Source of the DNA: Pseudomonas hygromyciniae
GTDB taxonomy: Bacteria > Pseudomonadota > Gammaproteobacteria > Pseudomonadales > Pseudomonadaceae
DNA: 64,000 nt
Direction of reading: 5' to 3'
NCBI RefSeq assembly: GCF_016925675.1
Contig: NZ_CP070506.1
Coordinates: 2,230,501 to 2,294,500 of the forward strand
Part shown: positions 9,765 to 19,200 of the stretch, one piece after another
How the letters are laid out: every line of letters starts with the position of its first letter
How positions within the stretch are numbered: the stretch's first letter is position 1
Translations under genes and position numbers: made by a program
The notes under the pieces: model-generated
Seen by the model: only the letters and a program-made list of their open reading frames with translations
Told to the model about the DNA's origin: nothing
The model's database searches: none

Positions 9765-12292
9765 ATGCAGCATCTGATCAGGCACACCGCATTGAGCCTG
9801 GCACTAGCCACGGCCAGTGCCGTGGCAATGAGCCTGCCGGCACAGGCGGCGCAGCAACAGAAGACCGACACCCGGGCCTACGACATCGAGGCCGGCCAAC
9901 TGGACCAGGTCCTGACGCGCTTTGCCGAGCAGTCCGGGTTGCGATTGATGGTCGTCAGCGAGTGGGTGGAGGGTCAGCAGTCGGACGGGCTCAAGGGAAA
10001 TTACCCGGTGCAGCAGGGGCTTGATCGGTTGCTACTGCGCAGCGGCTTGAGCGCTCGGGTCAGTGATGATGTGATCCTGATTGAAAAAAACGCCGGCGCA
10101 GGGAGGGGCGGTGGAGTTGGGGGCTACCACCATTCAGGGGCAGGGGATGGGGGGAGATGACGGAGAACTCCGGCTCCTACACCACCGGACTTGTCAGCGC
10201 CGGTTCAAAAACGCCTACCAGTCTGAGGGGCACACCGCAGTCGGTGTCGGTCATCACCCAACAGGTCCTGCAAGACCGGCGCATTGTTGATCTGTCCGAT
10301 GCCATGCGACGCACGCCGGGCATCACCGTCAAAAACGCCAACTACCGCCTGCCGCAGTTCATTTCTCGTGGTTTCCGTATCGACAACATCCAGATTGATG
10401 GTGCCTCGCCGATGGATATCGGCTCTGGTATCGGTACCTTCTACGCCAACAAAACCTATGACATGGCTGAGTTCGACCATATCGAAGTGTTGAAGGGGGC
10501 ATCCGGCCTGTTCGGCGGCACTGGCGATCCGGGCGGCATCATCAACGCCGTGCGTAAACGTCCGCTGGACTACTTCCAGCTCAAGTTCAATACATCGGCA
10601 GGTTCCTGGGACAATTACCGTACTGAGGTCGACGTGACGGGGCCAATGGCCTTTGACGGTAAATTGCGTGGGCGTGTGGTGGTCGCCAACACCGATCGCC
10701 AGTACTTCATGGATAACCGTAGCACCGAGAAACCTTTCATTTACGGCGTGTTGGAGGCTGATGTAACAGACACGGCGCGGGTTACCGTCGGAGGGCGCTA
10801 CGAGAAAATTCATGAAAACGGCACTGGCGACGGTTTGCCACGCTTCAGCACCGGGCAGGACTTGAAGCTCAGTCGTCGCACTTGGTACTCACCGAACTGG
10901 GCTTATAGCGATAACAGCTCCCAGGAAATCTTCGCCAAGTACGACCAGGAATTGGCTGACGACTGGAAGTTGAACGTTTCCTTGACCAATACCTTCGATA
11001 AAACCGAGACCAAAGGTGCATTCCTGTGGGGCTCACCTGATCCGGTAACGCTTGAAGGTGCTACCTGGGGAGGGAGTTACATTAGAAACTGGAGCGAACA
11101 GACGCTGTTCGATGCCAACGTTTCCGGAAAATTTACGGCGTTCAATCGTGAGCATGAACTGCTGATCGGTGCTGATGCACAGAAGGTGACCAGCCGTTGG
11201 CGCTCAACGAAAGCTATGCAGGGCTTCTATCCTGTTGATGTCTACAATCCAGACCTCACACCTCTACCTTCTGACAGCATTGGCAACAAGCTTGAGCGTG
11301 ACTACAGCCCCAATACCCGTAAGCAGTATGGTCTGTACTCGACCTTGCGTTTACAACTGACAGATCCGCTCAAGTTGATCATCGGTGCCAGGGTGCAGCG
11401 CTATAAGTTCGAACAGACCTACAGGGCTGTAAACGCTGATACAGGCGTATGGGACATTGAGTCCCAGAGCAATCACCGTGAACCGACCAAGTTGGTTCCC
11501 TTCGGTGGTTTGGTTTACGCCCTCGATGATGAATGGTCGGCGTACGCCAGCTATTCGGAAATCTTCAAGCCCCAGGCCCAGCAGCTAAAAGGTCCCAGTA
11601 ACTCCGGAAAAGTTCTGGAACCCATGGTTGGCAAGACTTACGAAACGGGGATAAAGGGTGAACTCTACGGTGGAACGCTGAACGTTTCGGCGGCGCTGTT
11701 CTATACCAAGCGCGAGAAAGAGGCGATTCAAGATCCGCGGTACGTGGCGGAATCAGTCTTGTATGGCGGCAGTTGCTGCTATCTGGCTCAAGGCGAAATC
11801 ATCAGCAAGGGTCTTGAACTAGAAGCCAGTGGTGAGGTGTTGCCTGGGTGGATGGTGATGGGCGGCTACACCTTGAACCTCACAGACAATGGTACCAAGG
11901 ACACCTTCCTTACTACGGTTACACCCAAGCATTTGGCGAAGTTGTGGACCGTTTACACACTGCCTGATCGCCTTTCTGACTGGAAAGTAGGTGGGGGCGT
12001 CAACATCCAGAGCGCCAGCTATGCCAGCGGAACTGCTTATCGGGTCGATGGAAAAAATCCTACGGGCAACTACTACGATGTTTCCCGTGAGACGCCTTTT
12101 GACTTCGCTCAAGGCGGCTACGCCGTATGGGACGCCATGGTCGAATACAAAGTCGACGAAAACTGGACCGTTGCCCTCAACGGCAACAACCTGTTTGACC
12201 GCAAGTACTTCGAGACCCTGAAGACTTCAGAGTACGGCAACTACTACGGTGAACCGCGCAACTACATGCTGACTGTGCGGGGTACGTTCTAG
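9765..12292 (+). pseudogene. FpvA-like TonB-dependent siderophore receptor with STN domain, two +1 frameshifts
   Basis: ATG at 9765 follows GGGGGAG and opens a signal peptide (ALATASAVAMSLPAQA) and an STN signalling domain (YDIEAGQLDQVLTRFAEQSG). The frame then breaks twice within 70 bases. A run of seven A (10084-10090) should be six, giving IEKTPAQGGAVELGATTIQ. A run of six G (10149-10154) should be five, giving GMGEMTENSG. Removing both restores one 841-residue receptor: plug (PQSVSVITQQVLQD, GASGLFGGTGDPGG) and a complete beta-barrel ending in the C-terminal Phe expected of outer-membrane barrels (YMLTVRGTF). It is a close paralogue of the next gene. Both lesions are homopolymer insertions, so it is either a genuine (possibly slippage-reversible) break or a sequence error; if intact it would import a ferric pyoverdine and signal to FecR. 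Confidence 0.82.
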
Positions 12293-12311
12293 GCTTTTCC
12301 TTTCGTCGTAG

Positions 12312-12341
12312 AAAATCACCTCACCTGAGGTGATTTTTTTT
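12312..12341 (+). terminator. Terminator after the first receptor
   Basis: AATCACCTCA, a two-base CC loop and TGAGGTGATT run into a string of T, starting about 20 bases after the receptor stop. The A-rich upstream side would let it work in both directions. Confidence 0.85.
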
Positions 12342-12441
12342 GCGTGCGCCAAGCTCGCGAATGATTTAGAGCTGAGTGCTCCCCTGCGTGCCTGACAATA
12401 TGAGGTGTGGACCTAAGGCAAAGGTTTTGCGACTGTTACAA

Positions 12442-12482
12442 AGTGATTGAGAATCCTTCTAAATTATTTTTATCCCGAACGT
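12442..12482 (+). promoter_or_regulatory. Fur-like box overlapping a variant iron-starvation box, upstream of fpvA
   Basis: The 337-base gap before the second receptor contains GATTGAGAATCCTTCTAAAT (12445-12464), a Fur-like site with GAGAATC. It overlaps TAAAT at 12460-12464 with CGT at 12480-12482, a spacing of 15 rather than the 16 seen in the six other boxes here. The variant spacing may suit an FpvI-type sigma or give weak PvdS use. The leader to ATG at 12630 is long (about 145 bases). Confidence 0.5.
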
Positions 12483-12629
12483 TCATTAATGGCTCGACAC
12501 CGATTCAAGCCAAAACCGTCCCTCTGCAACAGGGAGTGGAGTCCGGACGGTTTAACTAAATTCAGGTCATTCCGCCTCAAGAGTGGAAGGCCTTCGACAT
12601 TAATGACATATCTGGGGCTTAACCAAACA

Positions 12630-15137
12630 ATGAAGCGCGAGAGCAAAAGGTTCAGGCAAAAACTCTTCAACACCCCCCTGGCTTCCTGCCGCAGTTGCGT
12701 GTCGGTGGCGGTCCTGGGGTTGGCCCTCAGTGTCTGCGGCGGGGCTTTCGCCCAGCCCATGCAGGTGAATGTGCCAGCCCAGTCCCTGGACAAGGCCCTG
12801 ACCGAGCTGGGCAAGCAGACCGGCCTGCAAGTGCTTTTCGGGCCGGATATGGTTGCCGGCAAGAAGTCCACCGCCGTCAAAGGCACCCTGGAGCCCGAGG
12901 CAGCCCTTGAAGCATTGCTCAAAGGCGCGGGCCTGACTTTCCGGATTGAAAACAATACCGTCATCCTCGGCCCCGAAAATAGTACGAGTTCAACTCTTGA
13001 ACTGGGCGCCACTACCATCCAGGGTCAAGGTATGGGGGAAATGACGGAAAACTCCGGCTCCTACACCACGGGCTTGACCAGCATCGGCTCGAAAACCCCG
13101 ACGAGTCTGCGGAAGACGCCACAGTCGGTGTCGGTGGTGACGGCACAGGTCCTTGAAGAAAAACGCATGACTGACTTGGCTGAAGCCATGAAAGTGACGC
13201 CGGGCATCACGGTCACTAACAACAATTTCCGTTTGTCGGACTTCTCGTCGCGCGGCTTCAAGATTGAGAACATTCAAATCGACGGTGCTGCCCCGATGGC
13301 ATTGGGCACTACGTCTGGCAGCTTCTACTCCAACAAAAACTACGATCTGGTTGAGTTTGACCATGTTGAGGTCCTACGTGGCGCTTCCGGTCTCTTTGGC
13401 GGTACCGGCGACCCGGGTGGCATGATCAATCTAGTGCGCAAACGCCCGCTGGATGCCTATCAGTTAAAAGTCGATATGTCGGCGGGCAGTTGGGACAATT
13501 ATCGCACCCAAATGGATGTCACCGGTCCGTTGGGTTTTGATGGCAAGTTGCGTGGCCGGATGGTCGCGGCTTACACGGATCGTCAGTACATGCTGGATGA
13601 TCGGGGTACCGAGAAGCCGATTTTCTACGGGATTTTGGAAGCCGATATCCTCCCGGACACACGGCTGACCTTGGGTGGACGCTCGGAGCGTATTCATGAA
13701 ACGGGGTCGGGGATCGGTTTACCGCGCGATGTGAACGGCAAGGACCTTGGTCTGTCCAGAAGTACCAGCCTGACCCAGAAGTGGTCGTATCTGGACGGTC
13801 GATCCCAAGAAATTTTTGCCAAGGTCGACCATGAGCTTAATGATGACTGGAAGCTCAACGTTTCTTATACCCAAACGCTGGATTCCGGGTTTTCGAAAGC
13901 GGCTTTCAGTTTCGGCGCTGTCGATCCGGTGACACTCACTGGTCCGAGAACTGGCGGCACTAACAATCAGTATCGCAGCGATCAGAAGCTTCTTGATGTA
14001 AACCTGGCTGGGAAGTTCGAATACGCAGGCTTGCAGCATGAGTTGCTGGTCGGCATGGATCATCAGAAAATCACCAGTCAGTGGGAGGGGACTGCCTCGT
14101 CCAACGGGGTTGGCAATCCGGTGAATGTATTTGACCCGGATGCGACGCCCTGGCCACAACCTGGAACAGACAAGAACTTTATTCGTAACTACAGCCCCAA
14201 CAGCCAGACGCAATATGGTCTTTACTCTACATTGCGTTTGCAACTGGCGGACCCACTTCACTTGATCATTGGTGCTCGTGCGCAGCGGTACAAATTTGAA
14301 CAGTTGTACCAGGCGATCGAAGAAGGAGCCTGGAAGGTGCAGTCGGATGTCTCGACCCGTGAAGCAACCAAACTGGTTCCCTACGGCGGTATCGTCTATG
14401 ACCTGACGGATGAATGGTCGACTTACGCCAGCTACTCCGAGATCTTTAAGCCTCAACAAAGCACAATGCAGGGTCCATTGCCAGGAAGTTCCATGGAACC
14501 CATGACCGGCAAGACTTACGAGACTGGCGTCAAGGGCGAGTTGTGGGGCGGAGCTGTCAATACTTCCTTTGCGTTGTACTACACCTCGCGAAAAAACGAG
14601 GCAGTTCTGGATCCACGCTACGAAGAGTCCAGTGTACTTTTCGGCGGCAACTGCTGCTACTTGCCTCAGGGTGAAGTCGTTAGCAAAGGCGTCGACATGG
14701 AGTTTACCGGTGAAGTCTTGCCGGACTGGAACGTTCTGGCGGGCTATACGTATAACCACAATCGCAACCGCTCTGCGGCTAAGGTATTCAGCAGTATTAC
14801 GCCAAAACATCAGTTTAAACTATGGTCCACCTACCGGTTGCCAGGAATACTCAACGACGTGAAAATCGGCGGTGGCGTGAATTTGCAAAGCGCTACCTAC
14901 GTCAGTGGGACCACGTTCGTGAACGATGTGGAGCAGAACTACAAGTACGTTCAGGCGGGTTATGCCGTATGGGATTCCATGGCCGAATACCGAGTTAACG
15001 AAAACTGGAGTGTTATCTACAACGCCAACAACCTGTTTGATAAGAAGTACTACAGCAAACTGGGGTCTTCGGCATCGGGCAACTGGTATGGCGATGAGCG
15101 CAATCACATGCTGACCTTGCGCGGCACCTTCTGGTAA
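12630..15137 (+). CDS. fpvA: Ferripyoverdine TonB-dependent receptor (FpvA-like)
   Basis: An 835-residue outer-membrane receptor. Residues 1 to about 40 are a signal peptide (SVAVLGLALSVCGGAFA). The STN signalling domain follows (PMQVNVPAQSLDKALTELG ... AALEALLKGAGLTFRIE), then a TonB-box/linker region (LELGATTIQGQG), the plug (TPQSVSVVTAQVLEE, GASGLFGGTGDPGG) and a 22-strand-type barrel ending YGDERNHMLTLRGTFW. ATG 12630 places the signal peptide normally; earlier in-frame starts at 12447 and 12603 would add an unlikely leader. It should import the ferric pyoverdine made by this locus with TonB energy and signal through its STN domain to a FecR/FpvR anti-sigma. It is intact, unlike its upstream paralogue, and looks less GC-rich than the flanking pvd genes. 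Confidence 0.9.
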   Translation: MKRESKRFRQKLFNTPLASCRSCVSVAVLGLALSVCGGAFAQPMQVNVPAQSLDKALTELGKQTGLQVLFGPDMVAGKKSTAVKGTLEPEAALEALLKGAGLTFRIENNTVILGPENSTSSTLELGATTIQGQGMGEMTENSGSYTTGLTSIGSKTPTSLRKTPQSVSVVTAQVLEEKRMTDLAEAMKVTPGITVTNNNFRLSDFSSRGFKIENIQIDGAAPMALGTTSGSFYSNKNYDLVEFDHVEVLRGASGLFGGTGDPGGMINLVRKRPLDAYQLKVDMSAGSWDNYRTQMDVTGPLGFDGKLRGRMVAAYTDRQYMLDDRGTEKPIFYGILEADILPDTRLTLGGRSERIHETGSGIGLPRDVNGKDLGLSRSTSLTQKWSYLDGRSQEIFAKVDHELNDDWKLNVSYTQTLDSGFSKAAFSFGAVDPVTLTGPRTGGTNNQYRSDQKLLDVNLAGKFEYAGLQHELLVGMDHQKITSQWEGTASSNGVGNPVNVFDPDATPWPQPGTDKNFIRNYSPNSQTQYGLYSTLRLQLADPLHLIIGARAQRYKFEQLYQAIEEGAWKVQSDVSTREATKLVPYGGIVYDLTDEWSTYASYSEIFKPQQSTMQGPLPGSSMEPMTGKTYETGVKGELWGGAVNTSFALYYTSRKNEAVLDPRYEESSVLFGGNCCYLPQGEVVSKGVDMEFTGEVLPDWNVLAGYTYNHNRNRSAAKVFSSITPKHQFKLWSTYRLPGILNDVKIGGGVNLQSATYVSGTTFVNDVEQNYKYVQAGYAVWDSMAEYRVNENWSVIYNANNLFDKKYYSKLGSSASGNWYGDERNHMLTLRGTFW

Positions 15138-15151
15138 CCGTAGCTTGAAAT

Positions 15152-15181
15152 AAAAAGGGACATCGCCAGATGTCCCTTTTT
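15152..15181. terminator. Bidirectional terminator between fpvA and the hydrolase
   Basis: AAAAAGGGACATC, loop GCCA and GATGTCCCTTTTT form a symmetric stem with A and T tracts on the two sides, placed between convergent genes (fpvA ends 15137, hydrolase ends 15209). Confidence 0.9.
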
Positions 15182-15208
15182 AATGCCTTGCGGAGCAACA
15201 CAGCACAT

Positions 15209-16171
15209 TCAGTCCGTGCGCTTTTCCAACCACCCCTCGACTGCCGCATAAATCCCGCCAATGTCCGCACTGATCCCCGACATCCGCAGGAAGTCATGGG
15301 TCAACCCACGCTGAGTCAACAAAGTAACGTCAGTCCCGGTATCGCGAAGCAACTGGGCATATTCAAGCCCTTCGTCATACAACGGGTCGTACTCGGCCAG
15401 GCTGACGTAGGCCGGTGCTAGAGGACCGAGGTCTTTTGCCAATAACGGTGATGTACGCCAGTCACCGCGTTGCTCAGCGTCGGGAGTGTAATGTCGATAG
15501 AACCACTGCAAGGTCTCGCTTTCCAGCAGGAAACCTTCGGCATACCGCTGGTGGGAAGGGCGTGTACGCTGAGTGTCGGTCACCGGGTAAAACAGCAACT
15601 GAGTCTTGGGTTTTAGCGCACGGTGCTCGGGTGCCTGCACGGCGCTGATGGCCAGTACCGTTGCCAGGGTGGCGCCGGCGCTATCACCGGCGACGCTGAC
15701 ATTGTCCGGGTCCAAATTCAGGCTATGCGCTTCGCGAGCCAGCCAGTTGGCGCAATCCAGGGCGTCGTTGACGGCCGTGGGGAAGGGATGCTCCGGAGCC
15801 AGTCGATAAGCCGGGGCCAGGACAGCTTGGCGTCCGCTTGATGCCAGGCGGCGGCAAATCGAGTCATGGGAGTCAAGGCTGCCGACCACGTAGCCGCCGC
15901 CGTGGAAATACAGAATGCTTGGCTGTGAAGGTTGGACGTGATGTGCCGAGCGGTATAGCCGGGCTTCAATCTTTGCGCCGTCGCGTGTCGGGATGTGCAA
16001 GGTTGTAATCGTCAGGCTTGCGGGTGGCGAAGGGTCGAGGATCTGCGAGCTCAACTCGAACTCCTGCCGTGCCTGACTCACACTCAAGGCATGCATGGGC
16101 TGACTCTTGCCACTCAGGCGACCCATTTCAGCCAACTCCAGAAAACCTTCGAGATCGGGGTCCAGGGGCAT
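15209..16171 (-). CDS. Alpha/beta hydrolase, hormone-sensitive-lipase type
   Basis: 320 residues with the oxyanion-hole motif YFHGGGYVVGS (about residue 90), the nucleophile motif AGDSAGATLA (Ser about 165), a likely catalytic Asp in SLAEYDPLYDEG and a His in LTHDFLRM. There is no signal peptide, so it is cytoplasmic. It starts 58 bases after the thioesterase-bearing NRPS on the same strand, with AAGGAA before ATG, and no separate iron-starvation box was found, so it is probably the last gene of that operon. It could be an esterase or a proofreading or hydrolytic accessory acting on peptide or acyl intermediates. The substrate cannot be read from sequence, and a specific step in pyoverdine assembly is not established here. 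Confidence 0.82.
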   Translation of the reverse strand: MPLDPDLEGFLELAEMGRLSGKSQPMHALSVSQARQEFELSSQILDPSPPASLTITTLHIPTRDGAKIEARLYRSAHHVQPSQPSILYFHGGGYVVGSLDSHDSICRRLASSGRQAVLAPAYRLAPEHPFPTAVNDALDCANWLAREAHSLNLDPDNVSVAGDSAGATLATVLAISAVQAPEHRALKPKTQLLFYPVTDTQRTRPSHQRYAEGFLLESETLQWFYRHYTPDAEQRGDWRTSPLLAKDLGPLAPAYVSLAEYDPLYDEGLEYAQLLRDTGTDVTLLTQRGLTHDFLRMSGISADIGGIYAAVEGWLEKRTD

Positions 16172-16199
16172 TACGTGTTCCTTATTGATTCAATACAGT

Positions 16200-16221
16200 G
16201 CCGCCCCTGTGCAGGGGCGGC
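16200..16221 (-). terminator. Stem-loop between pvdD-type NRPS and hydrolase
   Basis: GCCGCCCCTG / CAGGGGCGGC is a perfect 10-bp stem with a two-base loop but no strong T tract on the minus strand. It may attenuate rather than stop transcription into the hydrolase gene. Confidence 0.45.
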
Positions 16222-16228
16222 GTTGGTT

Positions 16229-19200
16229 TCAGTGGGTCACGGCTTCGTTTTGCGGCAATTGTTGCAGGAGGTCATGGAGCCAGTCCGGGTTTTTCAGGAT
16301 GTCGTAGTGACCGGCGGTAATCAGTTCGTCGCTCAGAGCACCAGGCACCGGGCTGATGAAGTCCGCTTGCGGCGTGCTGGCCCACCAGCAATGAGGACGG
16401 CAGCCGGTATCTGGCAGTACCTGCAATTGTTCGGACAACGCCTTGAGTTTCATCGCCACGACAAACGTATGGGCCAACTCTTCGGTGCTGATGCTGCTGT
16501 ATGCCGAGTCGCCAGCGACATTGCTCTGCACCGATGCGATCAACTGTTCCAGGCGCGCAATATCGCTGCCCGCCGGAATTTCAATCGCCGGCAAACGCTC
16601 GCCAGCCACGTCGAAGATGACCGCGAGGAAACCGCGCAAATCATCGCTCCAGTCGTTTTCAGGTTGCGCTTGGCCCTTGGTCGGGTTGAAGGCATCGACC
16701 AATCCCACAAATTCCACGACCTGGCCCTGGCTTTCCAGCTCCTGCGCCACCAGCAACGCCAATGGGCCACCGAGGGACCAGCCCAGCAGGTGGTACGGAC
16801 CATCGGCCTGTTTCTGCCGGATGTACTGTGCATAGTCGATGGCCATGGCCTGCAAGGATTCATCCTCCCAATCGCGGTCCAGCAGCATCCGGCATTGCAG
16901 GCCATAGACACTGCGCTGGCCGTCCAGGCGCCGGGCCAAGGGCTCGTAGTCGAACACCGTGCCGAAACCGGCGTGCAGGCAGAACAGCGGCTCGGCATTG
17001 GCCACCCGATTGTTGAGCAGCAGCAGTGGGTCCAGGTTCTGTTCGCCCGCAGCGTAGCCCGACAGTTCGGCAATGGTCGGTTTGCCCATCATGTCGCGCA
17101 GCTTGAGGCTCAGCCCCAACTCCGGTTGGCTGCGTACTTTGGATAGCACTTTAAGCACCCGAAGCGAGTCGCCGCCCAGTTCGAAGAAGTTGTCGGTGAC
17201 CCCGACTTGCTCTACCTCCAACACCTCTTGCCAGATCACTGCCAATGCTTTTTCCAGTGCGTTGCGCGGGGCGATGAATTCGCGTCCCTTGAAGTCCGGG
17301 TCGGGCAGGGCCTGGCGATCCAGCTTGCCGTTCGGGTTGAGCGGGAAGCTCTCCAGCACGAGGATTTGCACCGGCACCATATAGTCCGGCAGATCCTGTT
17401 GCAGTTCGCCACGCAGGCGCTCACCGAGGCCGGCGACTTCGCTGGCGACCACATAACCGATCAGCTGTTTGCCTCCGGCAGTTTCCCGGGCAACCACCAC
17501 AGCATCCTGAACGCCTGAGAGGTCACGCAAACGTGCTTCGATTTCTCCCAGTTCAATGCGGAATCCACGGATCTTCACCTGATTATCCAGGCGCCCCAGG
17601 TAATCAATCACTCCGTCGGCTCGTTGGCGCACCAAGTCGCCGGTGCGGTACAGGCGTGCGCCGGCAGTGGAGAAGGGGTCAGCGACAAAACGCTCTGCGC
17701 TCAATCCCGGGCGCTGGTGATAGCCGCGCGCCACACCTTCGCCGCCGATATACAACTCACCGGCCACTCCATCCGGCACGGCATTGAGAGCATCGTCCAG
17801 CACATAGAGAGTACGTTCTCCGACACGCTCGCCGATCGGCGCATAAACCGCGCCACACACGGCGTCTACCGGGACTTTCCACAGCAGTGGGGTCACCACG
17901 GTTTCAGTCGGCCCGTAACCATTGGTCAAGTACTGGGGCTTGAGGGCACGCTTGACCAGTTCGAAGTTGGCGTCTGCCACCGCATCACCGCCAAAGCAGT
18001 AGATGCGTACCGGTGGAGGCGCCTGCTCCTGAGTCTGGGCGAACTCTGCGAGTTGCTGCAGATAGGCTGGCGGGAAGCAAGCGATGCTAATGGCATGCTG
18101 GTGCAGCGCGTGCCAGGTTTCTTCTGCGGTCCACAAGCGATTGTCGCGCACCACTAGGCGAGCGCCGCTGGCCAACGTCGAGAGCCAACGCTCCTGGGCA
18201 CCGTCGAAGGCAAACGACATAAACAGTAACTCGCGGGTGTTGGCGTCCATGTCGTAGCGCCGGGCAATGGCCTGGCAATGCATGCGGATCTGCCCATGGC
18301 TGACCGCCACGCCTTTGGGCTTGCCGGTGGAACCTGAGGTGTAGATCAGGTAGGCAAGGTTGTCATCCAGTACGGCGCTGGCAGGGCAGTGGTCGGGCTG
18401 ACTGTCCAGGCTCAAGCCGTCGAGCGCGATCAGTGCCGGAGCCCACGGTTGATTGAAGCGCGAATGCAAGCTCTCGTGGGTGATCAACAAACTCATGGCC
18501 GAATCTTCGACGATCCACTGCACGCGTTCCTGGGGATAGTCGATGTCCAGCGGCACATAAGCACCTCCGGTTTTCATGACCGCATAGAACGCGACGATGA
18601 CGTCAACCGAGCGCTCCAAGGCAATCCCGACAAAACTTTCCGGACCTATTCCCTGGGCAATCAGGTAATGGGCCAGGCGGTTGGCGCGGGACTCCAGTTC
18701 TCCATAGGTCAACTGAGCGTCGGCACATACCACTGCGACGGCGCCTGGTGTGGCTGCTGCGTGGCTTCGGATGACCTCGGCCAGCAACGGCGCCGTTTCC
18801 TGCAAAGGGGCCAGTATGTTGCGTTGGTTGAGGCGTTGCTGCTCGTTGTTGCTGAGCATGGCCAGGCTGCCGAGGGTTGCGTCGGGGTTGTCGAGCATGG
18901 CGCACAGCAAGGTTTCGAAGCTTGTGCGGATTTGCTCGGTCGCTTCTGGGGTGAAGCGGTTGCGCAGGTAGAGGAACTCGATGGTCAGCGTATTGCCGAG
19001 GTTGATGGCCAGGTCCATTGCAAAGTTAGTGACGTCGCGGGTGCTGATTTCGCCGAAACGTAACTGGTTGTGCTCTGCCTCTTGCAGGCGTTCATCCACC
19101 GGATAGTTCTCGAACACGACAATGCTGTCGAAGAGTGGCGTTCCACCCTGACCCGACCAGCGCTGAACGTCGGCGAGGGAGGCGTGTTCGTGGTCGCGTA

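Noticed and set aside
12447..12629. N-terminal extension of the second receptor from an upstream in-frame start
   Set aside because: It would place about 60 charged residues before an obvious signal peptide and would start inside the promoter region.
15995..17146. Plus-strand open frame of 383 residues across the hydrolase/NRPS junction
   Set aside because: It overlaps two well-supported minus-strand genes antisense and shows no family motif.
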